DNA of 64,000 bases from Lepraria neglecta (GCA_033220425.1 CM065653.1:2108001-2172000); one strand, 5' to 3'; positions 47,224-59,180 are shown, counted from the first letter of the stretch. The notes: generated by a model not told the origin, from the letters alone. Numbers and translations are program-made.

Positions 47224-48638
47224 CTAAACAGGCAACTCCCTCCCGCTCTCAACCCTCCTCCTCGCAGTCCCCACCCCAGCAACCCCCCTCTCCTGGTTCC
47301 GCCCCAACCAAGGTTTCCTCGCCTCCCCCAGAATACTCTTCCCAAGATAATAAACCACATGCCCAACGACAATACACACGAACGCAACCGGATACATCCA
47401 ATGGATATGCAAATGGAATACCTTAATCCCAATAGCCGTGCCCCAGAAATTGCCAGTTAAAAGGGAGATATTGAAGAATGCTGCACTTGAAAGGCGGAAG
47501 AGGATCGGTGCGCCGCTGTAGAAGACTAAGAGGCAGAGGGTGTAGCCGGTTAGGTAGCCACCCACTTTTCCGTCGCTCCAGACGGAGGACTTGTATTGGG
47601 GACGGTCGAATATGCCGGTCATGGCGCCGTCGATGAACATGCCCCAGAAACCTAATTGGCCTACGACTTCATAAAGCGGTCTCTTTGACACCAAAAATTC
47701 TTCGGCTACGTTACTGAGGCCGTAGAAGGTGGCGCCTACAAGGGCGAAGAGGTCTCCTTTCAGTTGGTTTCCGCCTGTGACGCCGCCGAAGCCGGATCCT
47801 TGCGTGATGTGGTCGCTGCCGAAAAGGATGCCGACGCCGCCGATGCAGATGAGGATGCCGATTATTTGCGTGGGGTGGTAGCGGACGTGGAGGAAGATGA
47901 AGGAGATCATGACCACCATTACTATAGCCCAAAAGTTTATGAGCTGTGCTGAGAGCTAGAGCGAGAGCAAAGTCAGTATTGTCTATTTCAACATCGAGAT
48001 AGCGCCGTTGGCATTTGGACCCAGTGCAAAATGGCCGAAACATGCCTTGGAACTCTGACTTGTGGAATGGCTGGTGTTCAGTCTCTCGGGATTTGGTGCT
48101 TACTATCGTAGTGTATCGGTATGCCAGAACCGTAAAGTAATTACCCTCGACGTCCAGAAAAGCTAGGATTATGTATTTCCAACCATCATGCATTATCATA
48201 TTCACATATTTCTTCCAGCCGTATTCATAAAGCGTATAGGACGTATAAATTATGTTTAGGAGAATGTAGTTCCAGAGAGTCTGGAATGCAGGGATCGAAA
48301 ATGGTATCTCTGATAGCAGACTAGAGAAGGTGTTCGTGCCGGTGATGCAGAGAGCCAGGACCTGTCTGTAGAGGAGCGTTAGCATTGCATTTGCTTTGAT
48401 ACATCATCGTATGACATGTATATATATACCCAAGCAAGAGCACAATGTAGAAGTTCCTTGTCTTCAGATACGCGAACATGCCTGCCTTGCCCTCTTCAAT
48501 CTCGTCCGCTGTCGTCATACCCACAGCTGCTGGAGCAGCATGCACGGGCGAGGAGCTGCTCGAGGGAGAGCCTTTAGCGTCATCCTCGATTGGCGCGACT
48601 TGGTCAATAGCCGTGGTTTTGACGTTGGGCTCTGCCAT
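47224..48638 (-). CDS. SLC35F-family solute carrier (drug/metabolite transporter superfamily)
   Basis: Three exons (48,638-48,430; 48,365-48,104; 47,955-47,224) close in frame to 400 residues. A hydrophilic N-terminus (about 60 residues, Ser-rich) leads into about ten membrane segments, beginning FYIVLLLG and VLALCITGTNTFSSLL. SLC35F (DUF914) marks are WNYILLNIIYTSYTLYEYGW, DVEGNYFTVLAYRYTT, ILICIGGVGILFGSD and GATFYGLSNVAEEFLV. The C-terminus is a short basic cytosolic tail. Family members sit in internal or vacuolar membranes and most substrates are unknown, so none is assigned here. Both introns have canonical ends. The gene is intact. Confidence 0.9.
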
Positions 48639-49113
48639 TTGAGCTGCGTTGGACAGGGAGAGGTTTTAGACGCGAGCGGGTCAAGCGCTGAGAGTCAATT
48701 GGGGCTCTGATGGGAGTCTTTGGATTGAGAAGTGAGCGCAAAGACTCGGAAGTCGCTCACTGTGTCAGATTGGGGCAATATTGATATGTTGATGGGAGAA
48801 GGAAGTCGGAAGAAAGCTGTGGGATTTTGAAGGCTACCCCGCGTGGTGGCTTGGCAAAACGTGGGGTGGCCCGCTAGCCGCCGAAGGCCCTCGACCGCTC
48901 CAGAATCCTATTCAATCTTTCAAGTCCACCATGACAGGTTCACAATGTAAACGAGAGTCGTATTCTCACTGTTGAGTAGCTCAGCTTTGGTGACATTGAT
49001 CTGCATCTACGGGTTCAGCTCTCTGTGTCATTTGCATCCATCAGACCCATGACCTTCCTTAGCTCTGGGATCCACAAAATCTCTCCAGCTTTCAAGAAGA
49101 AAGGCTTGACATA
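48639..49113. promoter_or_regulatory. Upstream region of the SLC35F gene
   Basis: About 475 bp between two minus-strand genes; presumably the SLC35F promoter plus the F-box gene 3' flank. No distinct motif identified. Confidence 0.4.
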
Positions 49114-49986
49114 TTACTGTTCTCTTCCACGTCCAATGCGCATTAGCCCGGCCTCCGATACATTCTGCCTAGGTGAATTGATTAGGTCGTGCAACAGTGA
49201 AAGTTCTCCTCCCTCACGACGTGGTTGCTTCAGCCTTTTCTGCTTTTCCGCTTTCGTATCCGCTAACAAGCTGCCCACCTCGCACCAACCCCCGCACGCA
49301 CATTTGACAACGCGTGCTCGCCTCCCATCATGTACATTCTTGTTGCGCCAGCCTCTCAAAGTGGCGATGGCGGGACGCTGATCTGGATACGAATAAAAAG
49401 ACCTTTCAGTGCACGTGGCGCAAAAGAACTTGGTTGGGTTCATCACACCGTTCAAGCTGTACAGACCGCGTAGTAGATACCTTTGGACTGGGGTAAACTC
49501 TATCGTAGTCTCAATGGCAAGAGAGGCTCGTAGACGCGTGCATGTGTTTCTGAGGCACACGAACCCAACGTCGTCGAGGTGACTTGCTATCTTGTAGAGG
49601 ATTTCTGATGGTAGCTGGGCAAGCGTGTTCTCTTTGTTCTTGGCCCGCTTCGGATTGTCAGTTGGTGGAGGCCAGACGAGAACGTCGGTTGAATCTTTGT
49701 TTTTTGGGCCCGATGGAAAAACGTCTGTTCCAGAGCGTTTGACGTATCCGTACACCGGGCCGGTACTGAGATCGAGTTTCTTGGTACCCTGACGAACGTC
49801 CGTTACCCAAATTTCCTGTATGTTTGAGCTGCATGTTTTGACGGTAGCTGCAATGACCTCGTCCAACTTCCAAGGCTTCGAGGCTGACGTTCCTTGCTTT
49901 TCTTCGGCGGGTTTGGTATGGCCTGAGACAAGATGTTCGTAAACTGCATCTGGCGTACTACCCTCATAGTCGTGGACAGCTTCCAT
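49114..49986 (-). CDS. F-box protein with C-terminal Cys motifs
   Basis: The first in-frame ATG (49,986) gives 290 residues. The open frame extends 22 codons further and meets a possible acceptor (CTTTAG), so an upstream exon may exist. The F-box, LAQLPSEILYKIASHLDDVG and the following LRNTCTRLRASL, spans residues about 122-160. F-boxes bind Skp1 and place the protein in an SCF ubiquitin ligase. Downstream are CATC and CACGGWC, which could form a small metal site. Substrate unknown. The N-terminal 120 residues are polar and probably disordered. Confidence 0.75.
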   Translation of the reverse strand: MEAVHDYEGSTPDAVYEHLVSGHTKPAEEKQGTSASKPWKLDEVIAATVKTCSSNIQEIWVTDVRQGTKKLDLSTGPVYGYVKRSGTDVFPSGPKNKDSTDVLVWPPPTDNPKRAKNKENTLAQLPSEILYKIASHLDDVGFVCLRNTCTRLRASLAIETTIEFTPVQRYLLRGLYSLNGVMNPTKFFCATCTERSFYSYPDQRPAIATLRGWRNKNVHDGRRARVVKCACGGWCEVGSLLADTKAEKQKRLKQPRREGGELSLLHDLINSPRQNVSEAGLMRIGRGREQ

Positions 49987-51377
49987 TGGGATCTCGTCCA
50001 CGTCTGGTCTCTGATGGGGTAATACTGCGTGGAGGGAGTATGAGATTCCCAACTAAAGGAAATGCGAGCTAAATGTGCTATGCAGAAACCATATGTCCTC
50101 TGCTTTCGCTTCTCAGTAGCCGAACTCATTCTCAATATCCGGTAATTCTTTTTCAAGACCTTCTGGCGTAGCCTGGTAGTGATGATCGAAGGCCCTTACC
50201 AAAAGAGGCTTAGGCTGGAGAATGTCCGAGGCTTGGCCGAGCACATCCTTTCCCCGCGTTTTTCTGCGGACTTTTAAGACACCTAATCAAATATGTCAAT
50301 CACACTCTGTCCTGTACCCAGCAGGTACTGTGCTTTTGCAAAGCTACTGCCTGTAGTAAGAGATTCATGAAGGATTCTGGTCGTTGTGTAAACATGTCTT
50401 GCCAGCCTTTCGTTCTACCGTGCCTCGATCTATCATGTTTTCCACGCAATTGGCCTTCTGTCCTCACTCTCGAAAGACGGGCTTAGAGTTGAGTTTTAAT
50501 TGAAGTCACAAATACCCACCCGTCTTGCTATGTCAGCTTGTCACGACACGAAATGCCGAGACATTGGATTTCGCAGATAAACCATAACCCCCAACACGAC
50601 ATTACTGCTTAGTGAAACGGCTAGGAACTCAGTTATAAGCTGGATTCCTTCCTCCGCCTCGGATCCACAATCAATTCTTTTTGAAGCTACCCCGGAACAC
50701 TCCAGAGGAACTGTGGCACGGTCCGAGGCACTCGAAGAGCCCGAGGAGGCTCGAGAAGCTCGAGAGCATGCCTATCTTCTATCCCTTTTCATGTATCAAA
50801 ACAGCGGGTCGAATTAGCGCAAAACTCTATTAGTGCGCTTCTACAATTGTCATTAGATATCTGGGATAGTTGCTCCCCCGCGTTGCAGTTCCCGTGTCTG
50901 TCTTTTCCGTTCTTGTGTCTTGAACCTTCCATTTCGAGCCTTGGCAAGCCTTTCTCAAACGCCCCTCCACCTATAGAAAGACAGTAACGCAGTGTCTACT
51001 ATGCCGTTCAGCGCCTCGCTGACGTGCCTAAGCAGGGTTTTCCGCACTAAGGCCATGAGCTAAGTCTAGATCGTGCTCTCCCGCCGTCCCTAGAGTCGTT
51101 TTCAGGATCTCATTGGTCCGATCGCTCCAATCGAGATGAAGATCTAGGCTATGCACACTAGTTTGGGCCCGCGAAGAGTCTGTGGAGAGACCAGCTTCAG
51201 CTTCATCGATGTTGATCTGATGCTAGGGGTGCGGATCCAGGGAATCCTCTATTAAGCGTTCCATGGGCGGCACATAAGTTTAGAACGGTGCTCGCTTTTG
51301 AGTTGAACCACCTGCCACTACTCCATAATAGCACTCACTTAAGTTACCAAACTCACAAGAATCTCTAAGTCATCAAA
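49987..51377. other. Long intergenic region
   Basis: About 1.4 kb without a recognisable gene. It must contain the promoter of the F-box gene (minus) and of the peptide precursor gene (plus). A short purine-rich, GAGGCTCGAGAAGCTCGAGA-like stretch lies near 50,740-50,765. Confidence 0.45.
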
Positions 51378-51688
51378 ATGCTTCTCAAGAATCTCTTCGT
51401 CGCTCTCAGCGTCGTTTCTCTGGGGACAGCTGTGGCCATCCCTAGTCCGTGGCTCCCCTTCTGACTATTGCAATGAATTAGCTGAAATATGGTTTAGGGC
51501 CTGTCGAGGAAGGGGTTCAATCTCCGGAGACCAAGCGCGAGGTAGACAACAGCGTCTACTTATTGAGCAAGCGTGAAAACGAAGACGGCCTCTACAAGAA
51601 GGACCAAGTCTACAAGTATGCTCCAGTTGAAGACGGCCTCTACAAGAAAGACCAAGTTTACAAGAAACGTACTGCTGTAGCGGTCTAG
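51378..51688 (+). CDS. Kex2-type secreted repeat peptide precursor (candidate RiPP/KEP gene)
   Basis: Two exons (51,378-51,444 and 51,498-51,688) around a 53-nt intron give 85 residues with an exact frame. Residues 1-20 are a signal peptide (MLLKNLFVALSVVSLGTAVA). Dibasic KR sites follow at 35-36, 47-48 and 79-80. Two perfect copies of EDGLYKKDQVYK (51-62 and 67-78) are separated by YAPV; the DNA of the repeats differs only at synonymous sites. This layout (signal, acidic spacer, KR-bounded Tyr-containing repeats) is that of fungal Kex2-processed repeat proteins, which include precursors of cyclic peptides such as ustiloxin. No UstYa/DUF3328 gene is seen nearby, so it may instead yield a linear secreted peptide. 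The donor, GTCCGT, is weak, making exon 1 the less certain part. Confidence 0.7.
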
Positions 51689-52434
51689 CTACCGTAGCCG
51701 GTTTGTAAGTCCTCCTGTGTCTTCTTAGAGAATTCTGATTGACGCTAGGTCATAGCGCATAAAACATCACACAAGAGTCCGCAAGTTTGCATTATGCGAG
51801 TCCATTCCTTAAGGATAAGGAGGAAGTTGATGAGAAATTTATTTGCCTTCGTGGACTCGGCCGGCGCTGAGTGGTCAAGGCAGTAACCTGCGTATGCATA
51901 AGACAATACGATTCTGTATTTACATTTGTAGCTCTATGACTTTGCCAACCTATCCAGTACATTTGGTCACCGAACTTTACCCGTGTTTCGGGAGCAAGAA
52001 CGGGTTTCGCCAGAACCTCGATCTGAGCTATTTAGAAAAGCAGCTAGGCTATCTGACCCATCGTTTGTGGAGAGAAGCGCTCTAATTTCCGAGCAGCGTT
52101 CTACCAGGTCAGACTTACTCACGATGGTCTATACAAGACTCCTGCCCTTCGCTTTAATAGTTGATGGCTCCCAAGAAACGGCTGATTGTATGTCACTCGA
52201 ATATGTCCCTAACATTGATGAGTGATTCTAGTCTAATCAAACTCATCCTTCTTCCACTCGTGTGATTGAAAGTTTCCTGGTGACTTTGTTTGATAATATT
52301 TGCTCTGACCTAAGAAATCTGTTCTACCCGGAAATTTTCTATGTATGACAACCCAAATTCATAGCAATCACCGTCTCAAAACAAGCCTGTAGCCAAAAAG
52401 TGGGTATAAATAGAGACTCAATCTCAATCCTCAA
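51689..52434. promoter_or_regulatory. Intergenic region with TATA box before the first MYND-like gene
   Basis: TATAAATA at 52,405-52,412 lies only about 23 bp before the ATG at 52,435, so the leader would be very short. No gene recognised in the remaining 700 bp. Confidence 0.5.
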
Positions 52435-52728
52435 ATGATGTCTTCTCCGTCCAGCAACTATGGCATCAACTCCCCACAGCTATTCTCCCGCTGTGATTAC
52501 TCAGAATGGCGTAAGCAGCTACGGCTGAGTTCCAACGAGCCACCGCGCCGCTGCAATGCTTGTCAGAGCACATTCTGCTGCGATCGTGTATGCAAGACTG
52601 CCGACTCCTCCCGCCACAGTCTACTTTGTGTAACCAAAACCGCCGGTAAGCCTGGTTCCACAACCACTTCCGGCTCACAGCCAAACGGTTCTGCGCCAGA
52701 TCCTGCTCCCTCTGGTAGCAGCACCTGA
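52435..52728 (+). CDS. Short MYND-like zinc-finger protein 1
   Basis: 97 residues in one exon. Cys and His lie at 40, 43, 48/49, 53, 61 and 65, in CNACQSTFCCDRVC and HSLLC, the pattern of the second half of a MYND finger (C..C....YC...C.......H...C). The first Cys pair of a full finger is absent. The tail is Gly/Ser/Pro-rich and low complexity. MYND fingers bind proline-rich partners; nothing more can be said of function. A similar small gene follows 360 bp downstream on the same strand, suggesting a tandem duplication. Confidence 0.55.
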   Translation: MMSSPSSNYGINSPQLFSRCDYSEWRKQLRLSSNEPPRRCNACQSTFCCDRVCKTADSSRHSLLCVTKTAGKPGSTTTSGSQPNGSAPDPAPSGSST

Positions 52729-53085
52729 AAAGCTTATGGCATCAGTAGAACTTCGGCATGAAAATATGCCTGGATTTGGTTTCCTAGGCATCCGGGTGAC
52801 TATTCGAAAATCTGCATACCGTTCTCGTACATCCTGTTTTTTTTCTGAAATTCATGACTCTTTGTTAGAACTTCCATGCATCTTCTGATCCGATGAATCC
52901 GGTGTCCCTGAAACGCCAAAGACAGCGACAACGAGAACCTTCTTTAACAGAGACCATGCCTGTTTAGAAGTTTCAAGAGACAAAGTGTTCCAATGATGGC
53001 AGTCTTTGTTCCAGCCAGATGTTTAGGCATAAATATCTGTCCAACCTCAACTTCCCAGAGACACAAACCTCTCCCGTCCAAAAAA

Positions 53086-53394
53086 ATGACCTCAAACACA
53101 ACCACAGGCCCATCAGATGGACGCTGCGCTAGATGTAATAAGCAGCTCCACGACCATCCAAATAGGCCTATACGCCCCTGCCGTCGGTGCGGTAGTGTCT
53201 TTTACTGCAACCGGCGGCACGAACAGAGTAATCACCAACGTCACCTGCCGAACAGTTTGGCAAACGCTCCTCCAGCAAACACTCCTCCAGCAACTGCTCC
53301 TCCGGCACCAGCTCTACCGTCAAACAATCCACCACAAAATGCTCCCCCTCAAACAACAGCGGACTACCTCCGAAAGTCCCCCTCGGGTTTCTAG
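53086..53394 (+). CDS. Short MYND-like zinc-finger protein 2
   Basis: 102 residues from the ATG at 53,086, chosen over the ATG at 52,993 because it matches the other copy in layout. CARC (14-17), CRRC (32-35), VFYC (38-41) and a row of His (45, 50, 53) follow the MYND spacing, with His in place of the fifth Cys and no final Cys. The tail is a Pro/Ala-rich run of short NAPPANTPPATAPP-type repeats. It is probably a diverged paralogue of the preceding gene. Function unknown. Confidence 0.5.
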   Translation: MTSNTTTGPSDGRCARCNKQLHDHPNRPIRPCRRCGSVFYCNRRHEQSNHQRHLPNSLANAPPANTPPATAPPAPALPSNNPPQNAPPQTTADYLRKSPSGF

Positions 53395-54398
53395 TTAGCC
53401 TTGGCTTCGGTATGATGTTCTTGAGCGATGGAGAGGGCGGTGGCGTGCAGAATGGAGTGCAGGATAAAGACGAGGACGTCGACGAGCAGGACGAAGATTA
53501 AGATGGCGAGGGAGCGGGCTCGGTGATCAGGGTAATCGGGGTCCTTTAGCAGTTTTGCAGATTGATGTTTCTAGAAGTTCTTGGACGGATGGATTTGTGG
53601 ACTTTGGTTTGCAATAGACTGCGTCATTAGAAGAACTTTGTTGCCGAAATTGGCATGAAAACGAGGAGGCAAATTAGAGACAAATGTAATCGCTGTTAGT
53701 CTCTGTACTGTACCAGAAATAAATGATACGTGCTGGGACGGGTGCTTGATCATCGTTATTAAGGAACATAGCTCCTAGTGTTATTGAAGTTGCCCTGTTG
53801 TTGTGTACGAAGAGCCTCGCATTGCAACGTTCAAGTTTCCGTCATATCTCTATCGGCGGGATTTGAGCTCCTATCTCTGTCATCAAGTGGGATTTCACCA
53901 ACTGCCTGAGCACTTGTTCTGTCAAACATTGCTCGAGTCTTTTGTAATATGCACGGCTTTCAAAAACCTTACCCACGTAAGTAGGGACCATTCCAGATAA
54001 TGTTAGGTAGAGGCAAGAGATTCTCGAGTGATAATGAAAATCAGTGCAATTTTTTTCTATCTTGGAATTATCAATGGTCTGATGAGCCTTCAATCCAAAC
54101 CTGTCCTTCATCACAATATGTCAAACCACAGCCGACAACTATATCTCTAAACACCAGTTCCTTTTAAGCCCACGACAGTATTCCTTGTCCCGCGGCTGGA
54201 GCATCCTCATCTTAGCCTCCTCAAGCTCCTCACGATTGGAGGCGCTCTAGAAATTTCACTGGCTGCGGTGATTAGATTGGCGTGGAGTCAGAGAGCAGAA
54301 TCTATTGGAATGAGGCTTATGTTATGCTTGTCTGTGATTGACACATCCTGCAAACCTCTGACCGTCCCGAGAGGCCTCAACAGCAGACCGTCTGACTC
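53395..54398. other. Intergenic region
   Basis: About 1 kb with no recognisable gene. A 90-codon minus-strand frame at 53,842-54,114 shows no domain. Confidence 0.4.
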
Positions 54399-54743
54399 CT
54401 AGATTGAAAGGCAAATATCCGACAACTCGGATCGAACGAAGGTTGAAACTCTCCCGGAGATACGAGATTGTGAAAGTGAGATGACCTTGCGGGCCTTGGG
54501 CCCTAGATTTTCCAGGAAGTCGAGTAGGTCTGAACACCTGGAGGAGAAGAAGATGTTTTTCGCAAAGTAGAAGTCGTAGCGTTCGTTAAAAATTTGGCGA
54601 CATGTTAGAAGTAGATCATGCGAAACTTCTGACTTGACCCCTAGATGTTGGTCGTTATTGCCTTGCGTACTCTGCGATAGAGCCTGATCGACTGATGAGA
54701 GCGTATCCGTAGGTCTTGTTTCGAATCTCGCCTGGTAGTGCAA
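54399..54743 (-). pseudogene. Fragment resembling fungal F-box-type/2EXR-like proteins
   Basis: A minus-strand open stretch of 114 codons without an ATG contains LLLTCRQIFNE, FYFAKNIFFSS and DLLDFLENLGPKARK. This is the 'LL.TCRQI..E....FY..N.F...' pattern seen after the F-box-like core in many short ascomycete proteins. The frame is closed by a stop just upstream and continues in another frame to the left, so it is a remnant or lacks an unrecognised 5' exon. A TATATAAA stretch lies about 60 bp upstream. Confidence 0.35.
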
Positions 54744-56266
54744 GTAGTGGTGACTTGTTGGCAGTTACCGCTGAAAGATGCGCGCGCGCGGCATTCTATC
54801 TATTTATATAAAGGCTCGCAAACGGATGGGTAGGTAGGTGACTGTGGTATCCGAACTCTTGGTTTCTCGTTTGCTTTTGGGTGTCAGTGTATGGGGAGTT
54901 TGGACACTTGCAATGTAAATATTACAGAGAGACTAATGTATGAGCCTGAAGTAGTAGCCACGGATGATTGAAAAGTAGAAGAGATGGTAAGTAGGTTGTG
55001 AGGGATCAAAGGTGTTTTTGCCTGACTGTAGAAAGATTGAGGGGTTTTTACTTCGCTTTTCTGAAAAATTGCATGTGAATTATGGTGAATATCAGCCATT
55101 CACGATCGAGTGATCCTTCGCGGTGAGTTCATTGACACAGTGAAGTAACATAAGAGGCAGCAACCAATAGTGGCTCACGAATGACATGATTTTGGTTACT
55201 GAGTGACCGCACGAAGGGCAACCGTGTGGAGCTTTCGAACTTTGGGCGCCTTGATGGTCTCTCTGATGGCTTTCTCTAGAGTTATTGAGATGGCGTTTGC
55301 TTCATAGAAATCTACTGGACTCTATTTCGGTACTTTCGTGGATGGAATAGTCCCCATCATCAAAGCCATTCCCGTTGCAATGATCCGTGGAATATTCGAG
55401 CATATGTCTTGAAATCAGATGTTGGCTATTAGCGGCGTGCGATTAGCTTACGCATGCTATCATTGATATCGTTGATACTGTAGCAAAATCCTTAGGCCTG
55501 CCCTGAGACTGCAACTATCGGATATTACTAATCTCGCGTGCTAATTGAATTTGCCCATCTCCTTCAAGGTGGTAAAGATTCCCTAGATGACATCATTGCG
55601 CAATGTGGGCTTTCGAGCCTCTGGCTGCTAGATGCTTCTGGCATCCTGGTGCCTGCTCTCCATCCTGTGATGTATTAATCAGAGAACAGCCGTATCGTCC
55701 TGCGGTAGGACACGGTTGGGCTAAAATTAGACCGATTTTTATCTACCCGTTGATTTTGCCACCGCAAGACTGATGGGCTTGGCTTTCTGCCGATCAAACG
55801 CAACCACTACGTTTCAAACACCTGCTACACAAGCCCCACCGATTCGCGATAAATTGCTCAACGATCAGAGATCCGACCGAGGTCTCGGGTATCCACCCAC
55901 GTAGCGTCAGCATCCGGGTAGTGGGGATGAGCCCATGCATGACCGGGCGCGCAGACTTCGAAATCCCCTGACGCAACAGCCGCTCCGCGAACACCAACAA
56001 CAACCTCGACGTCATGGGCTGGTAGACTTGGCGCAGCCCTGACTACTCACAAAGAAGCCGGCTGTCCCTGTCGCTACCGCCCGATTGTGTTCTTTAGCTT
56101 TCTTGACGTGCCTAGCCCCTCGTCGCGTGCTCCGCCTTAGGCAGGTTTTGCGCCCAAGCCCCACCGGTTGTGTCTCTTCGAGATCTCAGTCACGCCCCAG
56201 CTAAAACATCACTTCAAAGACACCCTCGTGCCTTCACACAGTGGCTAACAAGGTCGCTTCTCGGCC
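54744..56266. other. Long intergenic region upstream of PSY2
   Basis: About 1.5 kb without a supportable gene. An alternating CG run (54,782-54,790) and TATTTATATAAAGG (about 54,801-54,814) are the only notable signals. The stretch just before 56,267 should be the PSY2 promoter. Confidence 0.45.
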
Positions 56267-59180
56267 ATGGCGCTGATGGTACCACCCGCGAACGAGAAGA
56301 AGCGTGTGAAGGTCTATGAGCTCAAAAATAATGACTGGTTCGATCGAGGGACGGGCTTCTGTTCGGGCCGGCCAACCAATGTAAGTAGCTTCACACATCT
56401 GTCCTGGCTTATCGCGAACTCTTGACCAGAGGATCTGCATGATGGAGTGACACCAACAACACTGACATCTGCGCGCAGGAGGAATCGAAGATCCTCGTCG
56501 AATCTGAAGACCAACCTGACCGATTACTCCTAGAAACCAAGATATCGAAGGACGATGGATATCAGAAGCAGCAGGAAACCCTCATCGTGTGGACGGAGTC
56601 TACTGGTGTTGACATGGCTCTGAGCTTTCAAGAGGCGGAAGGGTGTGCGGCAATATGGGAATTTGTCAGTCAAGTACAACAACATCTTCTGGCCCTGGGA
56701 GGTCCGGATGATGCCCTCTCGGACGCCGATATGGAGCCCTTTCCCAACCCTCTCCACCTCCCGCAGCCCGAGATCGGAAACCTTGAAGAGATTGAGCATG
56801 CAATGCGGAACATCGCAACAACAGTGGCTGGTCGGGACGCTCTGGCAAAATTCGTGATTAGCGAGGAATACATCCGAAAGCTGATACCATTGGTGGAGAT
56901 GGCGGAGGATCTCGAATCGCTGAAAGATCTACACCTGCTATGCAACATCATGAAGCTGCTCATTCTTCTGAATGACAGCCAGATCATCGATTACATTGTG
57001 ACTGAAAATGTGGTCTTCGGTGTGATCGGTGCACTTGAATGTGAGTAATCATATCCAGTCACCAACAGACTCCTTATTGATCACGGCGCCTTCATCCTGA
57101 TTTGCGAGACTCTCATGCGAAGATCCCTTTTCACATGCTAATTTTCTTGCTCAGACGACCCAGACTTCCCTAATCACAAGGCGAACCACCGGCGGTACCT
57201 CAAAGACAACTCACGATACAAAGAAGTGCTCTCAATAGCAGATCCATCCATCACGAAGAAGATCCACGCAACATGGCGGCTCACCTACCTGAAAGACGTC
57301 GTTCTCGCAAGAATCCTCGATGATCCCACATTTGGTGTCCTGAATTCCCTAATCTTCTTCAATCAAGTCGACATAATATCACATCTACAAAACAACTCCA
57401 ACTACTTGGATGAGTTGTTTGGCATAATCGATAATCCTGAGGCCGATCTCAAGAGGAAGAAGGATGCTGTTGGTTTCATACAATCATGCTGTGCCATAGC
57501 AAAGAGCTTGCAGGCCCCCGGACGCGCAACGCTCTATACCAACTTCATCAACCATGGACTACTACGCGTAATAACTTTTGCCATCTCGAACAAGGAAGCG
57601 TCCGTACGAGTGGCTGGGACGGATATACTGGTTGCTATGATCGATCATGATCCGAGCATGGTTCGAGCCTACATATTCAAATCCATCAGCGAGAAGAAGA
57701 CGCCCTTGACGGATACCCTGATTGTACTGCTCCTCAAGGAGGTAGATCTGGGCGTCAAAGCGCAAGCCGCCGACGCAATCAAAGTACTTTTAGAGCCCCA
57801 GCAGCCACCCCCAGCGCAGGCTCAGGAGGGCATGGCAAGGCAAAATGGCGAATTTCTCTCCAAATTGCGGGCGAATCCGCAACCAAACCCGCAGACCGAA
57901 TCATTCATCCAGCATTTCTATGACCATTCAGCTAATAAGCTTTTCCAGCCACTAAAGGATCTCGAGGGACGGAAATCGTGTAAGTGACAGCATGCCCGAA
58001 TAGACGTTATTCAGAGTGGCCGCTGACCTCTTCTGGTTGTAGTGATTGACATCACCTTCCATGAGGTCCAATTGTACAACCACCTTGTGGAGATCATCAT
58101 GTATCTTTCCCGTACGCATCAATTCCGAAGTAAATTCTACATCTTCACAGAGGATCTTGCGTCACGCATAGCAGAGCTGCTAGCTGCGCCACAAAAGCAC
58201 CTTAAACTAAGTAAGCATTCCCTAGTTCCTTGAACTCATACGGCCCACTAATCTATGTCACAGCGGCCCTAAAGTTCTTCCGGCAATGCATAGGTTTGCA
58301 AGACGAATTCTACAACCGGCAAATAACACAGAAGGGATACTTCACAAAAATCCTCGATATTGTTTACGAGACCATGCCCCGCGATAACCTACTAAACTCT
58401 GCTTGCTTAGAGCTCTTTGAATTCATAAAGCGAGAGAATCTGAAACCACTCATCGTTCACCTTGTGGAGACCTGCCGCCCGAGATTGCAGGAAATCACCT
58501 ACGTCGATACATTCCAAACACTCATACTACGCTACGACCAAATGCAAGGCTACAACCCGGATGCTGACACCACGCTCTTCAGTAATGACGGCACAACCAC
58601 ACCCAACAGAACGCCGAATGTCAATGGCACCCGATGGCAGGGTGTCAAAGACAGGGAAATGGATCCTGCCGAGGAAGACTACTTCAATGGTTCAGATGAA
58701 GAGGACGAAACATTGCCCAGGGTTAAGAAGCAACGTCGCGAAAGCGTAATAACTAGTGGTGTTGCTATATCGCCTATGCTCAAGTCCCTGGTTGATTACC
58801 CTGACGATGATGAGGGTGCCATGGATACTACACCACCTGAATCAGCTGAAAAGACTACTGAGCCGAAGCTATCGCCTTCGCCAATGCTGCAAACGCCACC
58901 ACCGGAGCGTCTGTCGGAGAAACGCCGAAGAGAAGAGAACGACGACGAAGATGAGCTGGGTAAGCTGACGAGTACCAAGCGGCGGAACTCTGGCTCTTCT
59001 ATCTCAAGTACGGGCAGCGCCGCAAGCAACAACACTTTGAAGCGGAAGAAAGGTTTCGTTTCCAAAAACGAAAACCGCGATTCGCCTACAGAGAAGGGAG
59101 GTATCAAGAAGATTGAGATCTCGCTTGGTGCCAAGTCAGCGACATCAGATCAGGGTTCCAAAGGCGATGAAGGCGGTTGA
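56267..59180 (+). CDS. psy2: Serine/threonine-protein phosphatase 4 regulatory subunit 3 (PSY2/SMEK)
   Basis: Five exons (56,267-56,380; 56,479-57,040; 57,155-57,979; 58,043-58,210; 58,264-59,180) close to 861 residues, close to the length of yeast Psy2. An N-terminal EVH1/PH-like domain (VKVYELKNNDWFDRGTG, LLLETKISKDDGYQKQQETL, WTESTGVDMALSFQE) is followed by the SMK-1 region (IGNLEEIEHAMRNIA, HLLCNIMKLLILLND, DPDFPNHKANHRRYL, DLKRKKDAVGFIQ). An armadillo-type helical part runs to about residue 690, and then an acidic, Ser-rich tail with basic clusters (PRVKKQRRES, LKRKKGFVSK). It targets PP4 to phosphoproteins in DNA-damage and cell-cycle control, mainly in the nucleus. Every intron has GT-AG ends and conserved frame. 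Intact. Confidence 0.95.

Noticed and set aside
51378-53394. A complete RiPP biosynthetic cluster
   Set aside because: Only the precursor-like gene is seen. The neighbours are an F-box gene and MYND-like mini-proteins, with no UstYa/DUF3328, oxidase or peptidase gene in view.
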